A stretch of DNA of 64,000 nucleotides from Sphingomonas sp. TREG-RG-20F-R18-01 (GCF_022662475.1 NZ_JAKNQQ010000002.1:620001-684000); one strand, 5' to 3'; shown: positions 11,044 through 20,938, counted from the first letter of the stretch. The notes: generated by a model from the letters alone, not told the origin. Made by a program: numbers and translations.

Positions 11044-11687
11044 GTCGATCGTCCCGCTAGGTCGATCTTGCGTGCCGCCGGCTTGGCATCGGGCGCGCGT
11101 CCATAGATCGGTACCGGCGACAATGTTGCGAATTGGGACGGCAACAGCGTGGCGTGGGCCGCGTCGGGCAGCATGTCGGTCGACATACGGCTGGCATCGA
11201 GCGCGGTCATGAAGCGGACGCCGTTCCCGAAGAGCGGCAGGTCGGCGGACACTGCCGCCAGCGCCGCTTCGGGACGAAGCGAAGTAAAGGGGGCGGTCGC
11301 GCGAAGAGGGGCGGCGAAGCCTTGCATGAAGACTTCGCCATGCCCGCCTTCCAGCACCACCGCAAGATCGGAACACCCCGTTGTGCTGTCAAACGCCGCC
11401 GCAGCGATCAGCGCCAGCGACGAATAGCCATGCAGCGATGCGCCCCACCCGAGCGCAAGACCGCGGGCAGCGGCGATGCCGACGCGGATGCCGGTGAAGC
11501 TGCCCGGACCGCAATCGACCAGAATGCACGGTGCCCGACCACCGTCGGGCAGTTCCGCGATCATGGCGATCAGGCGTTCGGCGTGGCCGCGCCCGACCAC
11601 TTCGTGGCGGCGCGCGATCACGCGCTGCTGAGCGATCAACGCGACCGAGCAGGCAGCGGTCGCGGTCTCGATGACAAGCGTGCGCAT
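11040..11687 (-). CDS. tsaB: tRNA threonylcarbamoyladenosine synthesis protein TsaB
   Basis: TsaB is the dimerisation partner of TsaD in making t6A37 of ANN-decoding tRNAs. The 215-residue protein starts MRTLVIETATAACSVAL, the first ASKHA-fold strand with the ETAT element, and contains CGPGSFTGIRVGIAAARGLAL, the hallmark of the family. The C-terminal half is divergent, as usual for TsaB. The ATG at 11687 was chosen because the homologous region begins exactly there. It is followed with overlap by rimI and preceded closely by the rutE-like gene. Confidence 0.92.
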   Translation of the reverse strand: MRTLVIETATAACSVALIAQQRVIARRHEVVGRGHAERLIAMIAELPDGGRAPCILVDCGPGSFTGIRVGIAAARGLALGWGASLHGYSSLALIAAAAFDSTTGCSDLAVVLEGGHGEVFMQGFAAPLRATAPFTSLRPEAALAAVSADLPLFGNGVRFMTALDASRMSTDMLPDAAHATLLPSQFATLSPVPIYGRAPDAKPAARKIDLAGRST

Positions 11688-11691
11688 GCGA

Positions 11692-12282
11692 TCAGACGAT
11701 CGTGTTGAACGTCTCGAAGTCCGGCCGGGGCGAGCGATCGAAGATCGTCGCGGGGTCGCCATGGCCGAGCGTGGAAATGAAGTTGACCGTCACGCTAGGC
11801 GTTTCGGCGAAGAACGCGGTGTCGATCTTGCCGCCGTCAAACCCCGACATCGGCCCCATATCGAGCCCGAGCGCGCGTGCCGCGATGATGAAATAGGCGC
11901 CCTGCAGCGACGAGTTGCGAAATGCCGAAGCCGCACGCAATTCGGCGTTCCCGTCGAACCAAGCCTTGGCATCGACATGCGGGAACAGCGTCGGGAGATG
12001 TTCGTGGAAGTCGCGATCCATCCCGATGATGACGCTGACCGGTGCCTTCAGGATCTTGGGCGCATTTTGCGCGGAAACGCAGTCGGCGAGCTTCGCCTTG
12101 GCGGCATCGGTCGTACACCATATCATGCGCGCCGGCATCTGGTTCGCCGAGGTCGGCGCCCATTTCATCAGGTCCCAGATCGCGCGGACATCGTCGCGGC
12201 TGACCGTGGCGTCGGTGTAACCGTTGTAGGTGCGGGCGGTACGGAAGATCTGGTCGAGCGCCGCGTCGTCGAGCATTGGCAT
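11692..12282 (-). CDS. rutE: malonic semialdehyde reductase (RutE/HadB-like nitroreductase)
   Basis: This 196-residue flavoprotein of the nitroreductase fold has DLMKWAPTSANQMPARMIW near the N-terminus, the FMN-binding element, and GLDMGPMSGFD towards the end, both typical of RutE. The enzyme reduces 3-oxopropanoate to 3-hydroxypropanoate. No other rut genes are present, so the role here may be general aldehyde or quinone reduction. The start ATG shares one base with the nfuA stop (TGATG), implying coupling. Confidence 0.78.
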   Translation of the reverse strand: MPMLDDAALDQIFRTARTYNGYTDATVSRDDVRAIWDLMKWAPTSANQMPARMIWCTTDAAKAKLADCVSAQNAPKILKAPVSVIIGMDRDFHEHLPTLFPHVDAKAWFDGNAELRAASAFRNSSLQGAYFIIAARALGLDMGPMSGFDGGKIDTAFFAETPSVTVNFISTLGHGDPATIFDRSPRPDFETFNTIV

Positions 12283-12863
12283 CAGATTGCGCGCACTTCG
12301 GTGACTTCGGGGACATAATAGCGCAGCAATTGCTCGATCCCGTTCTTGAGCGTGGCGCTCGACGACGGACAGCCGGCGCAAGCGCCCTGCATCGCGAGAT
12401 AGACCTTCCCCTTTTCGAAGCCGCGATAGACGATGTCGCCGCCGTCATTGGCGACCGCCGGGCGGATCCGCGTCTCGATCAGGTCCTTGATCTGCGCGAC
12501 GATGTCGGCGTCTTCGGGATCGTCGGCAAAGCCGCTGTCGCTGGCGACCGCGATCCCGGCTGCCGACCCAGCCCGGAACAGCGGCATGTCGGCACTGAAA
12601 TGGTCGAGTATCAGACCGAGCACGTCAGGCTTGAGCACACTCCAGTCCGTACCCGCTGCGGCGGTGACGGAGATGAAGTCGCTGCCGAAAAACACGCCGG
12701 TCACATCCCCGAGCCCGAAAAGGGCTTCGGCAAGCGGCGACGCTTCTGCCTCTTCGGGAGCGGCAAAGTCGCGCGTGCCCGCCGCCATCACCGTCCGGTT
12801 GGGCAGGAATTTGAGCGTGGCCGGGTTGGGCGTGGTTTCGGTTTCGATCAACATGCTTGTCAT
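12282..12863 (-). CDS. nfuA: NifU-family Fe-S scaffold/carrier protein
   Basis: The protein has about 193 residues. The N-terminal Nfu_N (Scaffold) domain begins LIETETTPNPATLKFLP, and the C-terminal NifU domain carries the cluster-binding motif CAGCPSSSATLK. It receives and delivers 4Fe-4S clusters and complements the suf operon further along this window. Two in-frame ATGs (12863 and 12854) are possible; neither has a strong ribosome-binding site, and the shorter form matches many relatives. It heads the minus-strand run that continues into rutE-like, tsaB and rimI and is divergent from the M16 peptidase gene. Confidence 0.92.
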   Translation of the reverse strand: MTSMLIETETTPNPATLKFLPNRTVMAAGTRDFAAPEEAEASPLAEALFGLGDVTGVFFGSDFISVTAAAGTDWSVLKPDVLGLILDHFSADMPLFRAGSAAGIAVASDSGFADDPEDADIVAQIKDLIETRIRPAVANDGGDIVYRGFEKGKVYLAMQGACAGCPSSSATLKNGIEQLLRYYVPEVTEVRAI

Positions 12864-12971
12864 GTGGCGCGCTGCTGCACGGATCGCAAGGGATGATCGC
12901 GGCCGATCTGGCCGTTTGCGCGATCCGCCTGAATGCTGGCGGTGGCGGGATTCCGCCGCTATCGTCGAACC

Positions 12972-15899
12972 ATGACTTCGCTTCAGCGCAAGATGCGCCT
13001 CGCCCTTCTGTCGTCCCTCATCATCGGTGCAGCACCCCAGCAGAGCGGTCCTGCCGCGACCGCGCCGGCGCCCTCGACGACGCCGTCGTCCGTGCACCCC
13101 GCAAGCGCCGCCGCCATCGCAGAGGCGGGCGAGGCTGCGATCGCGAACCGCGATGCGTGGCTCTACAAGGGCAGTGACATCACGCCGGATGCGGCGTGGC
13201 GGTTCGGAACGCTCAAGAACGGTCTGCGCTATGCCGTGCGCAAGAACGGCGTGCCGCCCGGGCAGATCGCCGTGCGCGTGCGGATGGACGTCGGTTCGCT
13301 GTACGAGACCGATCCCGAGCGCGGCTTTGCCCACATGATCGAGCACCTGTCGTTCCGCGGCTCGCAATATGTGCCGGACGGCGAGGCGAAGCGGATCTGG
13401 CAGCGGATGGGAACGACCTTCGGGTCGGATACCAACGCGCAGACGACCACGACGCAGACCGTCTACAAGCTCGACCTGCCCAGCGCGACTGCGGGCGGGA
13501 TCGACGAGAGTCTCAAGATCCTGGCCGGCATGGTCTCGCGTCCCAACATCACGACGCTGGCGCTCGGCGCGGAACGGCCCGCCGTGCTTGCCGAGCAGCG
13601 GGAGGCGCCCGGACCGCAGGTGCGCTTCGTCAACGCGCTGAACGCCACCTTCTTCGCCGGGCAGCCACTCGCCGACCGTTCGCCGATCGGGCATGTCAAG
13701 GAACTGGAGGCGGCGACCGCGGACAGCGTCAAGGCGTTCCACGATCGCTGGTATCGCCCCGAACGCGCGGTCGTCGTCGTCGCGGGGGATTTCGACCCGG
13801 CCCAGCTCGAAGCGATGGTCGCGAAGAATTTCGGTGACTGGCGCGGCATCGGTCCGGCCCCGGCGGATCCCGATTTCGGCAAGCCCGATCCCAAGCAATC
13901 GACGACCAAGGCGGTGGTCGAGCCAGGGATTGCCGCGCGGATCGAGATGGCGATCCTGCGGCCTTGGCATTACAATGACGATACGGTGATCTTCAACCAG
14001 AAGCGGCTGGTCGACTTCCTGGGCCTCGCGATCATCAACCGTCGGCTGGAGACACGCGCACGCTCGGGTGGCAGCTTTATCGCGGCCGCGGTGCGGCTGG
14101 ACGATCCGTCGCGCTCCGCCAACGGGACGTTCGTCACGATCCTGCCGGTGGGCAACGCGTGGGCGCCCGCGGTCAAGGACGTGCGGGCGGTGATTGCCGA
14201 TGCGCAAACCTCCCCGCCGACCAAGGCCGAGGTCGAGCGCGAACTCGCCGAGCAGCGCGTCCAGTTCCGCACGCAGGTCGACACCTATCGTGCCGAAGCC
14301 GGGGCGAAGGAAGCCGACGACATGGTGCAGGCGGTCGACATCCGCGAGACGACGACCTCCCCCGACGTGATCCAGAAGGTGTTCGAGGATGCCGTGGCCA
14401 AGGGTTTCTTCGCGCCCGCCAAGATCCTGGAATCGACGCGCCGCCTGTTCCAGGGCACGCCACCGCGCGCGCTGATCTCGACCCCGACCGCCGAGCAGGG
14501 GATCGAGGCGTCGCTCGCCAATGCGCTGAAGGCCGACGTCAAGGGGCTGGCGGGCAAGCGACTGCGCCAGGGGAACGTCTCGTTCGATCAGCTTCCCAAG
14601 CTCGGCGCGCCCGCCACGATCACGTCGACGACGCCGATCAAGCCGTTCGACATGCAGGAATATACGCTGTCGAACGGCGTCCGCGTGCTGGTCTATCCCA
14701 CCACGTCGGAGGACAGTCGCGTCTATGTCCGCGTCCGCTTCGGCGGGGGATATAACGCGCTGCCGGCCGACAAGGAGTCGCCCGCTTGGGCGGCCGACCT
14801 CGCCCTCACTGCGGGCGGCATCGGCAAGCTCAAGCAAGGCGATCTCGACGCTTTGACCTCGGGGCGCCGGATCGGGCTGGATTTCGGCATCGATGAAGAC
14901 GCGTTCACCTATAATGCGCTGACATCGCCGGCCGACCTGTCCGATCAGCTGCGCCTGATGGCGGCGGCGCTGTCCGCACCGGGTTGGGATCCCGCCCCGC
15001 TGGCGCGCGCGCGCAGCGTCGCGATTTCGGCGTTCCCGGGTTACAATTCGTCGCCGGACGGCGTGTTGCAGCGTGATCTCGAGCGGCTGCTGCACGATGG
15101 TGACCCGCGCTGGGGCACCCCGAGCCAGGCGGCGATCGAGGCGACGTCGCCCGCGAGCTTCCGCGGTCTTTGGGAGCCGCTGCTGAAGACGGGGCCGGTC
15201 GAGGTCATGGTGTTCGGTGACATCAAGGCCGACGCCGCCATCGCAGCGGTCCAGAAGACGCTCGGCGCCCTGCCGCCGCGTGCGGCACCGGTCAATGTCG
15301 CCCCGCCCCCGGTTCGGTTCCCGGCGCATAACCTGACGCCGGTCGTGCGCACGCACGATGGCCCCGAGAACCAGGCGGCGGCGGTCATCGCCTGGCCGAC
15401 GGGGAGCGGTGTCGCGGGTCTGACCGACGCGCGGCGTCTGGACGTGCTGGCGGCGATCTTCAGCGATCGCCTGTTCGATCGGCTGCGGTCGCAGGCGGGT
15501 GCGAGCTACAGCCCGAACGTGTCGAGCAACTGGCCGGTGGGGCAGCCCGGCGGCGGGCGGATCGTCGCGATCGGGCAGGTCGCGCCGGCGAACGTGCCGC
15601 TGTTCTTCAAGCTGTCGCGCGAGATTGCGGCCGAGCTGGTGTCCAAGCCGATCGACGAGGACGAACTGAAGCGCACGATCGGCCCGATGCAGCAGGCGAT
15701 CATGCGCCAGTCGACCGGCAACCAGTTCTGGATGAACCAGCTGGACGGCGCAGTCTATGATCCGGCGAGGATCGTCGCGCTGATGCATCTGTACAGCGAC
15801 ATCTCCTCGATGACCGCGGCGCAGTTGCAGGAAACGGCGGTCAAGTATCTGCGGCCGGACAAGGACTGGACGATGCAGGTGGTGCCAAAGGCGAAGTGA
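12972..15899 (+). CDS. M16 (insulinase/pitrilysin) family zinc metallopeptidase
   Basis: This 975-residue secreted or periplasmic peptidase has a hydrophobic N-terminal signal (MRLALLSSLIIGAA) preceding a low-complexity Ala/Pro/Thr linker. The inverted zinc motif HxxEH is His121-x-x-Glu124-His125 in FAHMIEHLSFRGS, followed about 75 residues later by LAEQREAPG for the third ligand. Two M16 repeats are present; the second (from about residue 560) lacks HxxEH, as is normal for the inactive half. The start at 12972 keeps the signal peptide; 12933 would add 13 residues. It degrades peptides in the periplasm; the substrate is unknown. Confidence 0.9.
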   Translation: MTSLQRKMRLALLSSLIIGAAPQQSGPAATAPAPSTTPSSVHPASAAAIAEAGEAAIANRDAWLYKGSDITPDAAWRFGTLKNGLRYAVRKNGVPPGQIAVRVRMDVGSLYETDPERGFAHMIEHLSFRGSQYVPDGEAKRIWQRMGTTFGSDTNAQTTTTQTVYKLDLPSATAGGIDESLKILAGMVSRPNITTLALGAERPAVLAEQREAPGPQVRFVNALNATFFAGQPLADRSPIGHVKELEAATADSVKAFHDRWYRPERAVVVVAGDFDPAQLEAMVAKNFGDWRGIGPAPADPDFGKPDPKQSTTKAVVEPGIAARIEMAILRPWHYNDDTVIFNQKRLVDFLGLAIINRRLETRARSGGSFIAAAVRLDDPSRSANGTFVTILPVGNAWAPAVKDVRAVIADAQTSPPTKAEVERELAEQRVQFRTQVDTYRAEAGAKEADDMVQAVDIRETTTSPDVIQKVFEDAVAKGFFAPAKILESTRRLFQGTPPRALISTPTAEQGIEASLANALKADVKGLAGKRLRQGNVSFDQLPKLGAPATITSTTPIKPFDMQEYTLSNGVRVLVYPTTSEDSRVYVRVRFGGGYNALPADKESPAWAADLALTAGGIGKLKQGDLDALTSGRRIGLDFGIDEDAFTYNALTSPADLSDQLRLMAAALSAPGWDPAPLARARSVAISAFPGYNSSPDGVLQRDLERLLHDGDPRWGTPSQAAIEATSPASFRGLWEPLLKTGPVEVMVFGDIKADAAIAAVQKTLGALPPRAAPVNVAPPPVRFPAHNLTPVVRTHDGPENQAAAVIAWPTGSGVAGLTDARRLDVLAAIFSDRLFDRLRSQAGASYSPNVSSNWPVGQPGGGRIVAIGQVAPANVPLFFKLSREIAAELVSKPIDEDELKRTIGPMQQAIMRQSTGNQFWMNQLDGAVYDPARIVALMHLYSDISSMTAAQLQETAVKYLRPDKDWTMQVVPKAK

Positions 15900-15916
15900 C
15901 GGCTTCTTCTGCCTTC

Positions 15917-16007
15917 CGTCATGCTGAACTCGTTTCAGCATCCATCGCGCAACGGGCACGGACAGGACTTGTAGCACGGTGGACCCTGAAACGAGTTCAG
16001 GGTGACG
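15917..16007. repeat. intergenic inverted repeat, family B
   Basis: The left arm CGTCATGCTGAACTCGTTTC and the right arm GAAACGAGTTCAGGGTGACG flank about 50 bp containing CATCCAYCGCGC and GGTGGACCC. It begins 18 bp after the peptidase stop codon and is the first of two adjacent copies. Confidence 0.85.
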
Positions 16008-16040
16008 GTGGTTTTGAGCGACGTCTTCCCCCCCCCCTGC

Positions 16041-16132
16041 CGTCATGCTGAACTTGTTTCAGCATCCACCGCGCGACAGAGGCTGACCGGACTTGCTGCG
16101 CGGTGGACCCTGAAACGCGTTCAGGGTGACGG
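16041..16132. repeat. intergenic inverted repeat, family B, second adjacent copy
   Basis: It has the same structure as the copy at 15917-16007, with arm variants AACTTGTTTC and GAAACGCGTTC. The two lie head to tail between converging genes. A run of nine C at 16029-16037 separates them. Confidence 0.85.
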
Positions 16133-16178
16133 CGGCTAGAAGAAAACCGCTCCCCACTTCGGTCGAACCGTCGTCACG

Positions 16179-17240
16179 CTACCCCCGCGTGGTCGCCGAC
16201 CGTGCCAGCGGGACCCGCAGCACGCGGTCGTTCGCGGTCAGGAACAGCGTCCGTCCCCCCTCGCCGAAGGCGCCGTTCGCGATCGGGCCGCCATTGGCGA
16301 TCCGCGCGATCGGTTCGGCCTCGGGAGTCATCAGGTAGAAGCCCCCCGGCGCGCTGCAGAACAGCGTCCCGTCCGCGGCGACCTTCATGCCGTCGGGAAG
16401 GCCGGGACCGTGCATCGTGCCCGCATCGAGGAACACCCGCCGCGCGGTCGGCAATCCGCGCGCGTCGAGATCGTAGACCATGATCCGCGGCGCCTTGTCG
16501 TCCGACACCGAGACGTACAGCTTGCGCTCGTCGGGCGACAAGGCGACCCCGTTGGGGCGGGTGAGCGTCCCGTCGATCAGCACCGTCTCCCCACCGCGCG
16601 TCCAGCGATAGACGCCGTTATGCGGAAGTTCGCGCAGCGGCGAGGTGTCGCCGTCGACGAGGCCATAGGGCGGATCGGTGAAATAGACCGCGCCCGAGCG
16701 CGCGATGTGGAGGTCGTTCGGGCTGTTGAACCGCTTGCCACGATAGCGATCGACCAGCACGGTGCGCTTCCGGCTCGCGAAATCATAGCGCATCAGTGCG
16801 CGGCTGCCGCTGTCCGCGATCAGCAGCGCGCCATCCGCCGCGAGCGCGAGGCCGTTCGATCCCGCCTCGCGGATCGTCTTCGGGTCGGCATCGGCGGCAC
16901 CCGACGGCGTCAGGAACGGCGCAACACCCCCCGATCGCGTCCACCGCCGCATCAGATTGGCGGGCGGGTCCGAGAACAGCAGCGCGGTGAGCGCGGGAAC
17001 CCACACCGGCCCTTCCGCCCAGCGGATCCCGGTGGCGATCGTCTCGATCGTCGTGCCGGGCGCGAGATAACGGTCGGCGGCGGGGGACAGGCGCTCGATC
17101 CCGGGCGCGGCGTCCACAGCCAGCGCCGCCACCGGGAAGGCGGGCGCCACCACAAGCGCGGTCATCCCTGCGATGAGCGTGCGGCGCGTCGGCTCGCCCG
17201 CGCAATGCGTATCGGCGAAGGCTAGGGTGTGGTGCGACAC
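16179..17240 (-). CDS. SMP-30/gluconolactonase-family beta-propeller hydrolase
   Basis: This 353-residue protein has a twin-arginine-like N-terminus (TRRTLIAGMTALVVAPAFPVAALA) suggesting export to the periplasm. The SMP-30/gluconolactonase/LRE propeller shows the usual repeated motifs: RWAEGPVW, EAGSNGLALAADGALLIADSG, FNSPNDLHIARSGAVYFTDPPYG and RPNGVALSPDERKLYVSVSD. Acidic and Asn residues in these blades bind the catalytic divalent metal. It probably opens a sugar lactone. The start is a GTG at 17240. The gene stands alone, converging on the M16 peptidase. Confidence 0.85.
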   Translation of the reverse strand: MSHHTLAFADTHCAGEPTRRTLIAGMTALVVAPAFPVAALAVDAAPGIERLSPAADRYLAPGTTIETIATGIRWAEGPVWVPALTALLFSDPPANLMRRWTRSGGVAPFLTPSGAADADPKTIREAGSNGLALAADGALLIADSGSRALMRYDFASRKRTVLVDRYRGKRFNSPNDLHIARSGAVYFTDPPYGLVDGDTSPLRELPHNGVYRWTRGGETVLIDGTLTRPNGVALSPDERKLYVSVSDDKAPRIMVYDLDARGLPTARRVFLDAGTMHGPGLPDGMKVAADGTLFCSAPGGFYLMTPEAEPIARIANGGPIANGAFGEGGRTLFLTANDRVLRVPLARSATTRG

Positions 17241-17339
17241 GATCGGCGGTTCCCGGAGCTGGCGGATGGTATCGCTATCGTCGCACCACCGCGCCGTCCC
17301 GTCCAGCGATCGTGGCGATGGCGCAACCGCGCGGCGCGG

Positions 17340-19124
17340 TTACGCCTTGTACAGTCCCTCCAGCCGCGCGCCGTACACCTGTTTCAGCACATGCCGCCGG
17401 ATCTTGAGCGACGGGGTCAGCTGCTCATTCTCGATGGCGAACGGTTCGTCCGCCAGCACGAAGCGCCGGATCCGCTCGGTCAGCGACAGTTCGGCATTCA
17501 CGCGCTCCACCGCATGGCCGAGCGCGGTGCGATATTCGCTGTTCTCCGCGAGCCGCTTGAAGTTGCACGCATCGCCATTCCGCGCGCACCATTGCTGCGT
17601 CCATTCGGGATCGGGGACGATCACCGCGACCATGTACGGCCGCCGGTCGCCGAACAGCATCGCCTGCGAGATCTCGGGTTGCAGCGTCAGCATCCCCTCG
17701 ACCTTCTGCGGCGCGACATTCTCGCCCTTGTCGTTGACGATGATGTCCTTCTTGCGATCGGTGATCTGGATCCGCCCCTTGGCGTCGATCACCCCGATGT
17801 CGCCGGTGTGCAACCAACCGTCTTTCAACACCCGCGCCGTCTCGGCGTCGTTGCGCCAATAGCCCTTCATCACGAGCTCGCCGCGCACCAGGATCTCGCC
17901 ATCTTCCGCGATCCGCACTTCGGTATTGGCGAGCGGCGGGCCGACCGTGTCCATCTTGATCCCGACCTTGGGGCGGTTGCACGAGATGACCGGCGCGGAC
18001 TCGGTCTGGCCATAGCCCTGCAGCACGGTGATCCCGATCGCGTCGAAGAAGGTGCCGACCTCGGGCGTCAGCGGCGCCCCGCCCGAAACCATCGCCTTGA
18101 TCCGCCCGCCGAAGCGCTTCTGGATCTTGGGCCTGAGCGTCGCCGCCAGCAGCAAGTCCATCGGCTTGTCGAGCAGCCCGGCCTTGCCCGCCGCCCGCTT
18201 GCTCCCGAGCGCCTCGGCCCGCCCGAGCAGATAGGTCGAGAGCTTGCCCTGTTTCTCGACCGCCTTGGAAATGCGCGCACGGAGCAATTCGAACAGCCGC
18301 GGCACGACCACCATCATCGTCGGGCGGACTTCCTCGATATTCGCGGCGAGCTTGTCGAGGCCTTCGGAATAATAGATCTGCGCGCCCAGCGCGATCGGGA
18401 GGAACTGCCCGCCGCTATGTTCATAGGCGTGGCTGAGCGGCAGGAACGACAGGAAGATCTCGTCGTCCCAGCCGAAATCCTCCGAGATGATCGTGCAGCA
18501 ACCGAACACATTGTGGAGGATCGCGCCGTGATGTTGCATCACCCCGCGCGGCGCGCCACCGGTGCCGCTGGTGTAGATGATGCACGCGGTATCGTCGCGG
18601 GTCGCGGTGGTGTGGATCGTCGACGGTTCGGCGGCATGGTCCGCGAGCAATTTGTCCCAATGATGGAACTCGAGCGCGCCCTGCTGGCCGCTGCGGAAAT
18701 CTTCGATGCTGATCACGATCTTCGCGGTCGACGCGCGGATCGCGGCGGGGAGCAAAGTCTTCGCAAGCTTCGCGGTCGAGACGATCACCGCCTTGGCGCC
18801 GGAATTTTCGATGATATGCGTGTGGTCGCGCTCGGTATTGGTCGTGTAGGTCGGCACGGTGATGCACCCCGCCGCCATGATCGCGAGATCGGCGATGCAC
18901 CATTCGGGGCGGTTCTCGCTCACCAGCATGACGCGGTCGCCGGGCACCAGCCCGATCGCCTTCAGCGCCGCCGCCAGGCTCGCGATCTCGCGCGCGGTCT
19001 GCGTCCAGCTGCGCGAGCGCCACGCCCCGCCCGCCTTGTGCCACAGGAACGGCGCATCGGCTTGCTCGGTCACGCGCGCGAGGAACATCGCGACGAGGTT
19101 GGGGAAGGTTTCAAGAGTACGCAT
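17340..19124 (-). CDS. long-chain acyl-CoA synthetase (AMP-forming)
   Basis: This 594-residue ANL-superfamily enzyme activates fatty acids to acyl-CoA through an acyl-adenylate. The P-loop is IIYTSGTGGAPRGVM; the adenine-binding QGYGQTE, the hinge region GWLHTGDIG and the C-terminal ITDRKKDIIVNDKGEN are all present. It belongs to the FadD15/ACSL type rather than the E. coli FadD type, judging by length and the motif spacing. AAAGGGAGAGACCG precedes the ATG at 19124. It is 53 bp downstream of the gamma-glutamyltransferase gene on the same strand, so the two may be co-transcribed. Confidence 0.88.
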   Translation of the reverse strand: MRTLETFPNLVAMFLARVTEQADAPFLWHKAGGAWRSRSWTQTAREIASLAAALKAIGLVPGDRVMLVSENRPEWCIADLAIMAAGCITVPTYTTNTERDHTHIIENSGAKAVIVSTAKLAKTLLPAAIRASTAKIVISIEDFRSGQQGALEFHHWDKLLADHAAEPSTIHTTATRDDTACIIYTSGTGGAPRGVMQHHGAILHNVFGCCTIISEDFGWDDEIFLSFLPLSHAYEHSGGQFLPIALGAQIYYSEGLDKLAANIEEVRPTMMVVVPRLFELLRARISKAVEKQGKLSTYLLGRAEALGSKRAAGKAGLLDKPMDLLLAATLRPKIQKRFGGRIKAMVSGGAPLTPEVGTFFDAIGITVLQGYGQTESAPVISCNRPKVGIKMDTVGPPLANTEVRIAEDGEILVRGELVMKGYWRNDAETARVLKDGWLHTGDIGVIDAKGRIQITDRKKDIIVNDKGENVAPQKVEGMLTLQPEISQAMLFGDRRPYMVAVIVPDPEWTQQWCARNGDACNFKRLAENSEYRTALGHAVERVNAELSLTERIRRFVLADEPFAIENEQLTPSLKIRRHVLKQVYGARLEGLYKA

Positions 19125-19177
19125 CGGTCTCTCCCTTTGGCGCGTCGTGTTCGACTGCGCGTGATACTTCGGGCGGC

Positions 19178-20938
19178 TTATTCGGGCGGGCGGTTGGCGA
19201 GCGCGCCGACCCGGACGATCTCGGTCCTGCGGCCGTCCTCACCGATCGCGACGCCTTCGCTGCGCGGATCGGCCGCACCGACCCAGCGGCCATCCACGCG
19301 TTCGATCGCATTCGCCTTCAGCCCGAGCGGCGTGCTCACCACGCGTTCGCCGAGCGCGCGGAGCGCCGGGATCATCGCGTCGAGTTGCGTGCCCTTTTCC
19401 GCCGCCGCGGTCTGGCCCGGAGCATATAGCAAACCGAGCCCGATCGCATCCTGCGCGCTCATCTTCCAGTCGAGCACCGCGATCAGCGCCTTGGATACTT
19501 GCGCGATGATCGTCGAGCCACCCGCCGCGCCGATCGCAATGCGGACCGAACCGTCGGGGTTATAGACGATCGTCGGCGACATCGAGCTGCGCGGGCGCTT
19601 GCCCCCGGCGACGCGGTTGGCGACGAGGTTGCCGTTCTTCTCGGGGACGAAATCGAAGTCGGTCAGCTCGTTGTTGAGCTGCACGCCATCGACCGAGAGG
19701 CCTGAGCCGAAATAGCTTTCGATCGTGGTGGTGACTTCGGCGACATTGCCGCGCCGGTCGACCGTGACGAGATCGCTCGTGCCGGGGACGTCGGCGTTGG
19801 GGGCGAGCTGACGCGGCGGCGCGCCGGGGGGCGTGCCCGCGCTGATGCTCGGCATCGTGCGGTCGGTCGCGATCAGCGCGGAGCGCTGCGCGAGATAGGC
19901 GGGGTCGAGCAGGCCCTTGGCGGGGACGTCGACCTTCTCGGGATCGCCGAGGTACATGTCGCGATCGGCGTAGGCGAGGCGTTCGGACTCGGCCAGCAGA
20001 TGCCACGCGACCGGACTGGTCTTGCCGAGGCCTGCCATGTCGAAGCGTTCGAGCTGTTTGAGGATCATCAGCACCGCGACCCCGCCCGATCCCGGCGGGC
20101 CCATGCCGCAGATCCTGTAGACGCGGTACGTGCCGCAGATCGGCGCGCGTTCCTTCGCGCGGTAACCGGCGAGGTCGGCGAGCGTCATTTTCGAGGGGTT
20201 GCGCGGCGAGGTGTTGACCGCCTTCACGATCCGCTGCGCGACCGGCCCCTTGTAGAAGGCATCCGGACCCTGCTTGGCGATCTTCGCGAACAGCGCGGCT
20301 TGCGCGGGGTTGCGGAAGATCGTGCCGACCGCGACGGGTTCGTTGCCGACGGGGAAGAAGCGCGCGTGCGCGGCGGGATCGAGCCGGTCGCCGAAATTGG
20401 CGAGCCCGTTGTGGAGCCGCGGCGTGACCGTGAAGCCGAGCTGCGCGAGCTTGATCGCGGGCGCGAACAGCCGCGCCCAGGGAAGCACGCCGTAGCGCTT
20501 GTGCGCGAGCGCCATCATCCGCAGGTTGCCCGGCACGCCGACGCTGCGCCCGCCGGGGACCGCTTGCGTGAAGGGGAGGGGCTGGCCGTCCTTGCCATAG
20601 AACCAGCGCGCATCGGCGGCGGCAGGGGCGGCTTCGCGGCCGTCGAAGCTGGTCGTCGCGTTGGCGGCGGCATCGTGATGAATCATGAAGCTGCCGCCGC
20701 CGATCCCCGAATTTTGCGGCTCGACCACGTTGAGCGCGAGCATCGTCGCGATCGCGGCATCGGTCGCGCTGCCGCCGGCTTTGAGGATCTCGACGCCAGC
20801 GGCGGCGGCGCGCGGGTCGGCGGCGCTGACCATGCCGGTTCCGGCCTGGGTCGCGGCAGGTTTGGGATCGGTCCGCCGCGCGTCGGCGACGGTGGGAGCG
20901 AGCAGCAGGAGGGCGAGGGTTACGAACGGCTTGTACAT
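19178..20938 (-). CDS. ggt: gamma-glutamyltransferase
   Basis: This 586-residue periplasmic enzyme is made as a proenzyme that cleaves itself and transfers gamma-glutamyl groups from glutathione. A signal peptide (MYKPFVTLALLLLAPTVADA) is clear. The nucleophile should be Thr387 in PGTSDLVTVDRRGNV; most relatives have a second Thr next (TTH), while here it is Ser, a modest variant. GIGGGSFMIHHD near residue 80, PGNLRMMALAHKRYG near 136-150 and PPGSGGVAVL near 281 are family blocks. It fits glutathione salvage or defence. Confidence 0.9.
   Translation of the reverse strand: MYKPFVTLALLLLAPTVADARRTDPKPAATQAGTGMVSAADPRAAAAGVEILKAGGSATDAAIATMLALNVVEPQNSGIGGGSFMIHHDAAANATTSFDGREAAPAAADARWFYGKDGQPLPFTQAVPGGRSVGVPGNLRMMALAHKRYGVLPWARLFAPAIKLAQLGFTVTPRLHNGLANFGDRLDPAAHARFFPVGNEPVAVGTIFRNPAQAALFAKIAKQGPDAFYKGPVAQRIVKAVNTSPRNPSKMTLADLAGYRAKERAPICGTYRVYRICGMGPPGSGGVAVLMILKQLERFDMAGLGKTSPVAWHLLAESERLAYADRDMYLGDPEKVDVPAKGLLDPAYLAQRSALIATDRTMPSISAGTPPGAPPRQLAPNADVPGTSDLVTVDRRGNVAEVTTTIESYFGSGLSVDGVQLNNELTDFDFVPEKNGNLVANRVAGGKRPRSSMSPTIVYNPDGSVRIAIGAAGGSTIIAQVSKALIAVLDWKMSAQDAIGLGLLYAPGQTAAAEKGTQLDAMIPALRALGERVVSTPLGLKANAIERVDGRWVGAADPRSEGVAIGEDGRRTEIVRVGALANRPPE

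Noticed and set aside
12864..16046. Very long open frame on the minus strand across the M16 peptidase gene
   Set aside because: It is antisense to a clear secreted metallopeptidase, is Arg/Asp/His rich without domains, and arises from strong third-position GC bias. Only its last part (12282-12863) is real, as nfuA.
17229..19565. Open frame of about 780 codons on the plus strand
   Set aside because: It is antisense to the acyl-CoA synthetase and part of ggt, with no recognisable domain.
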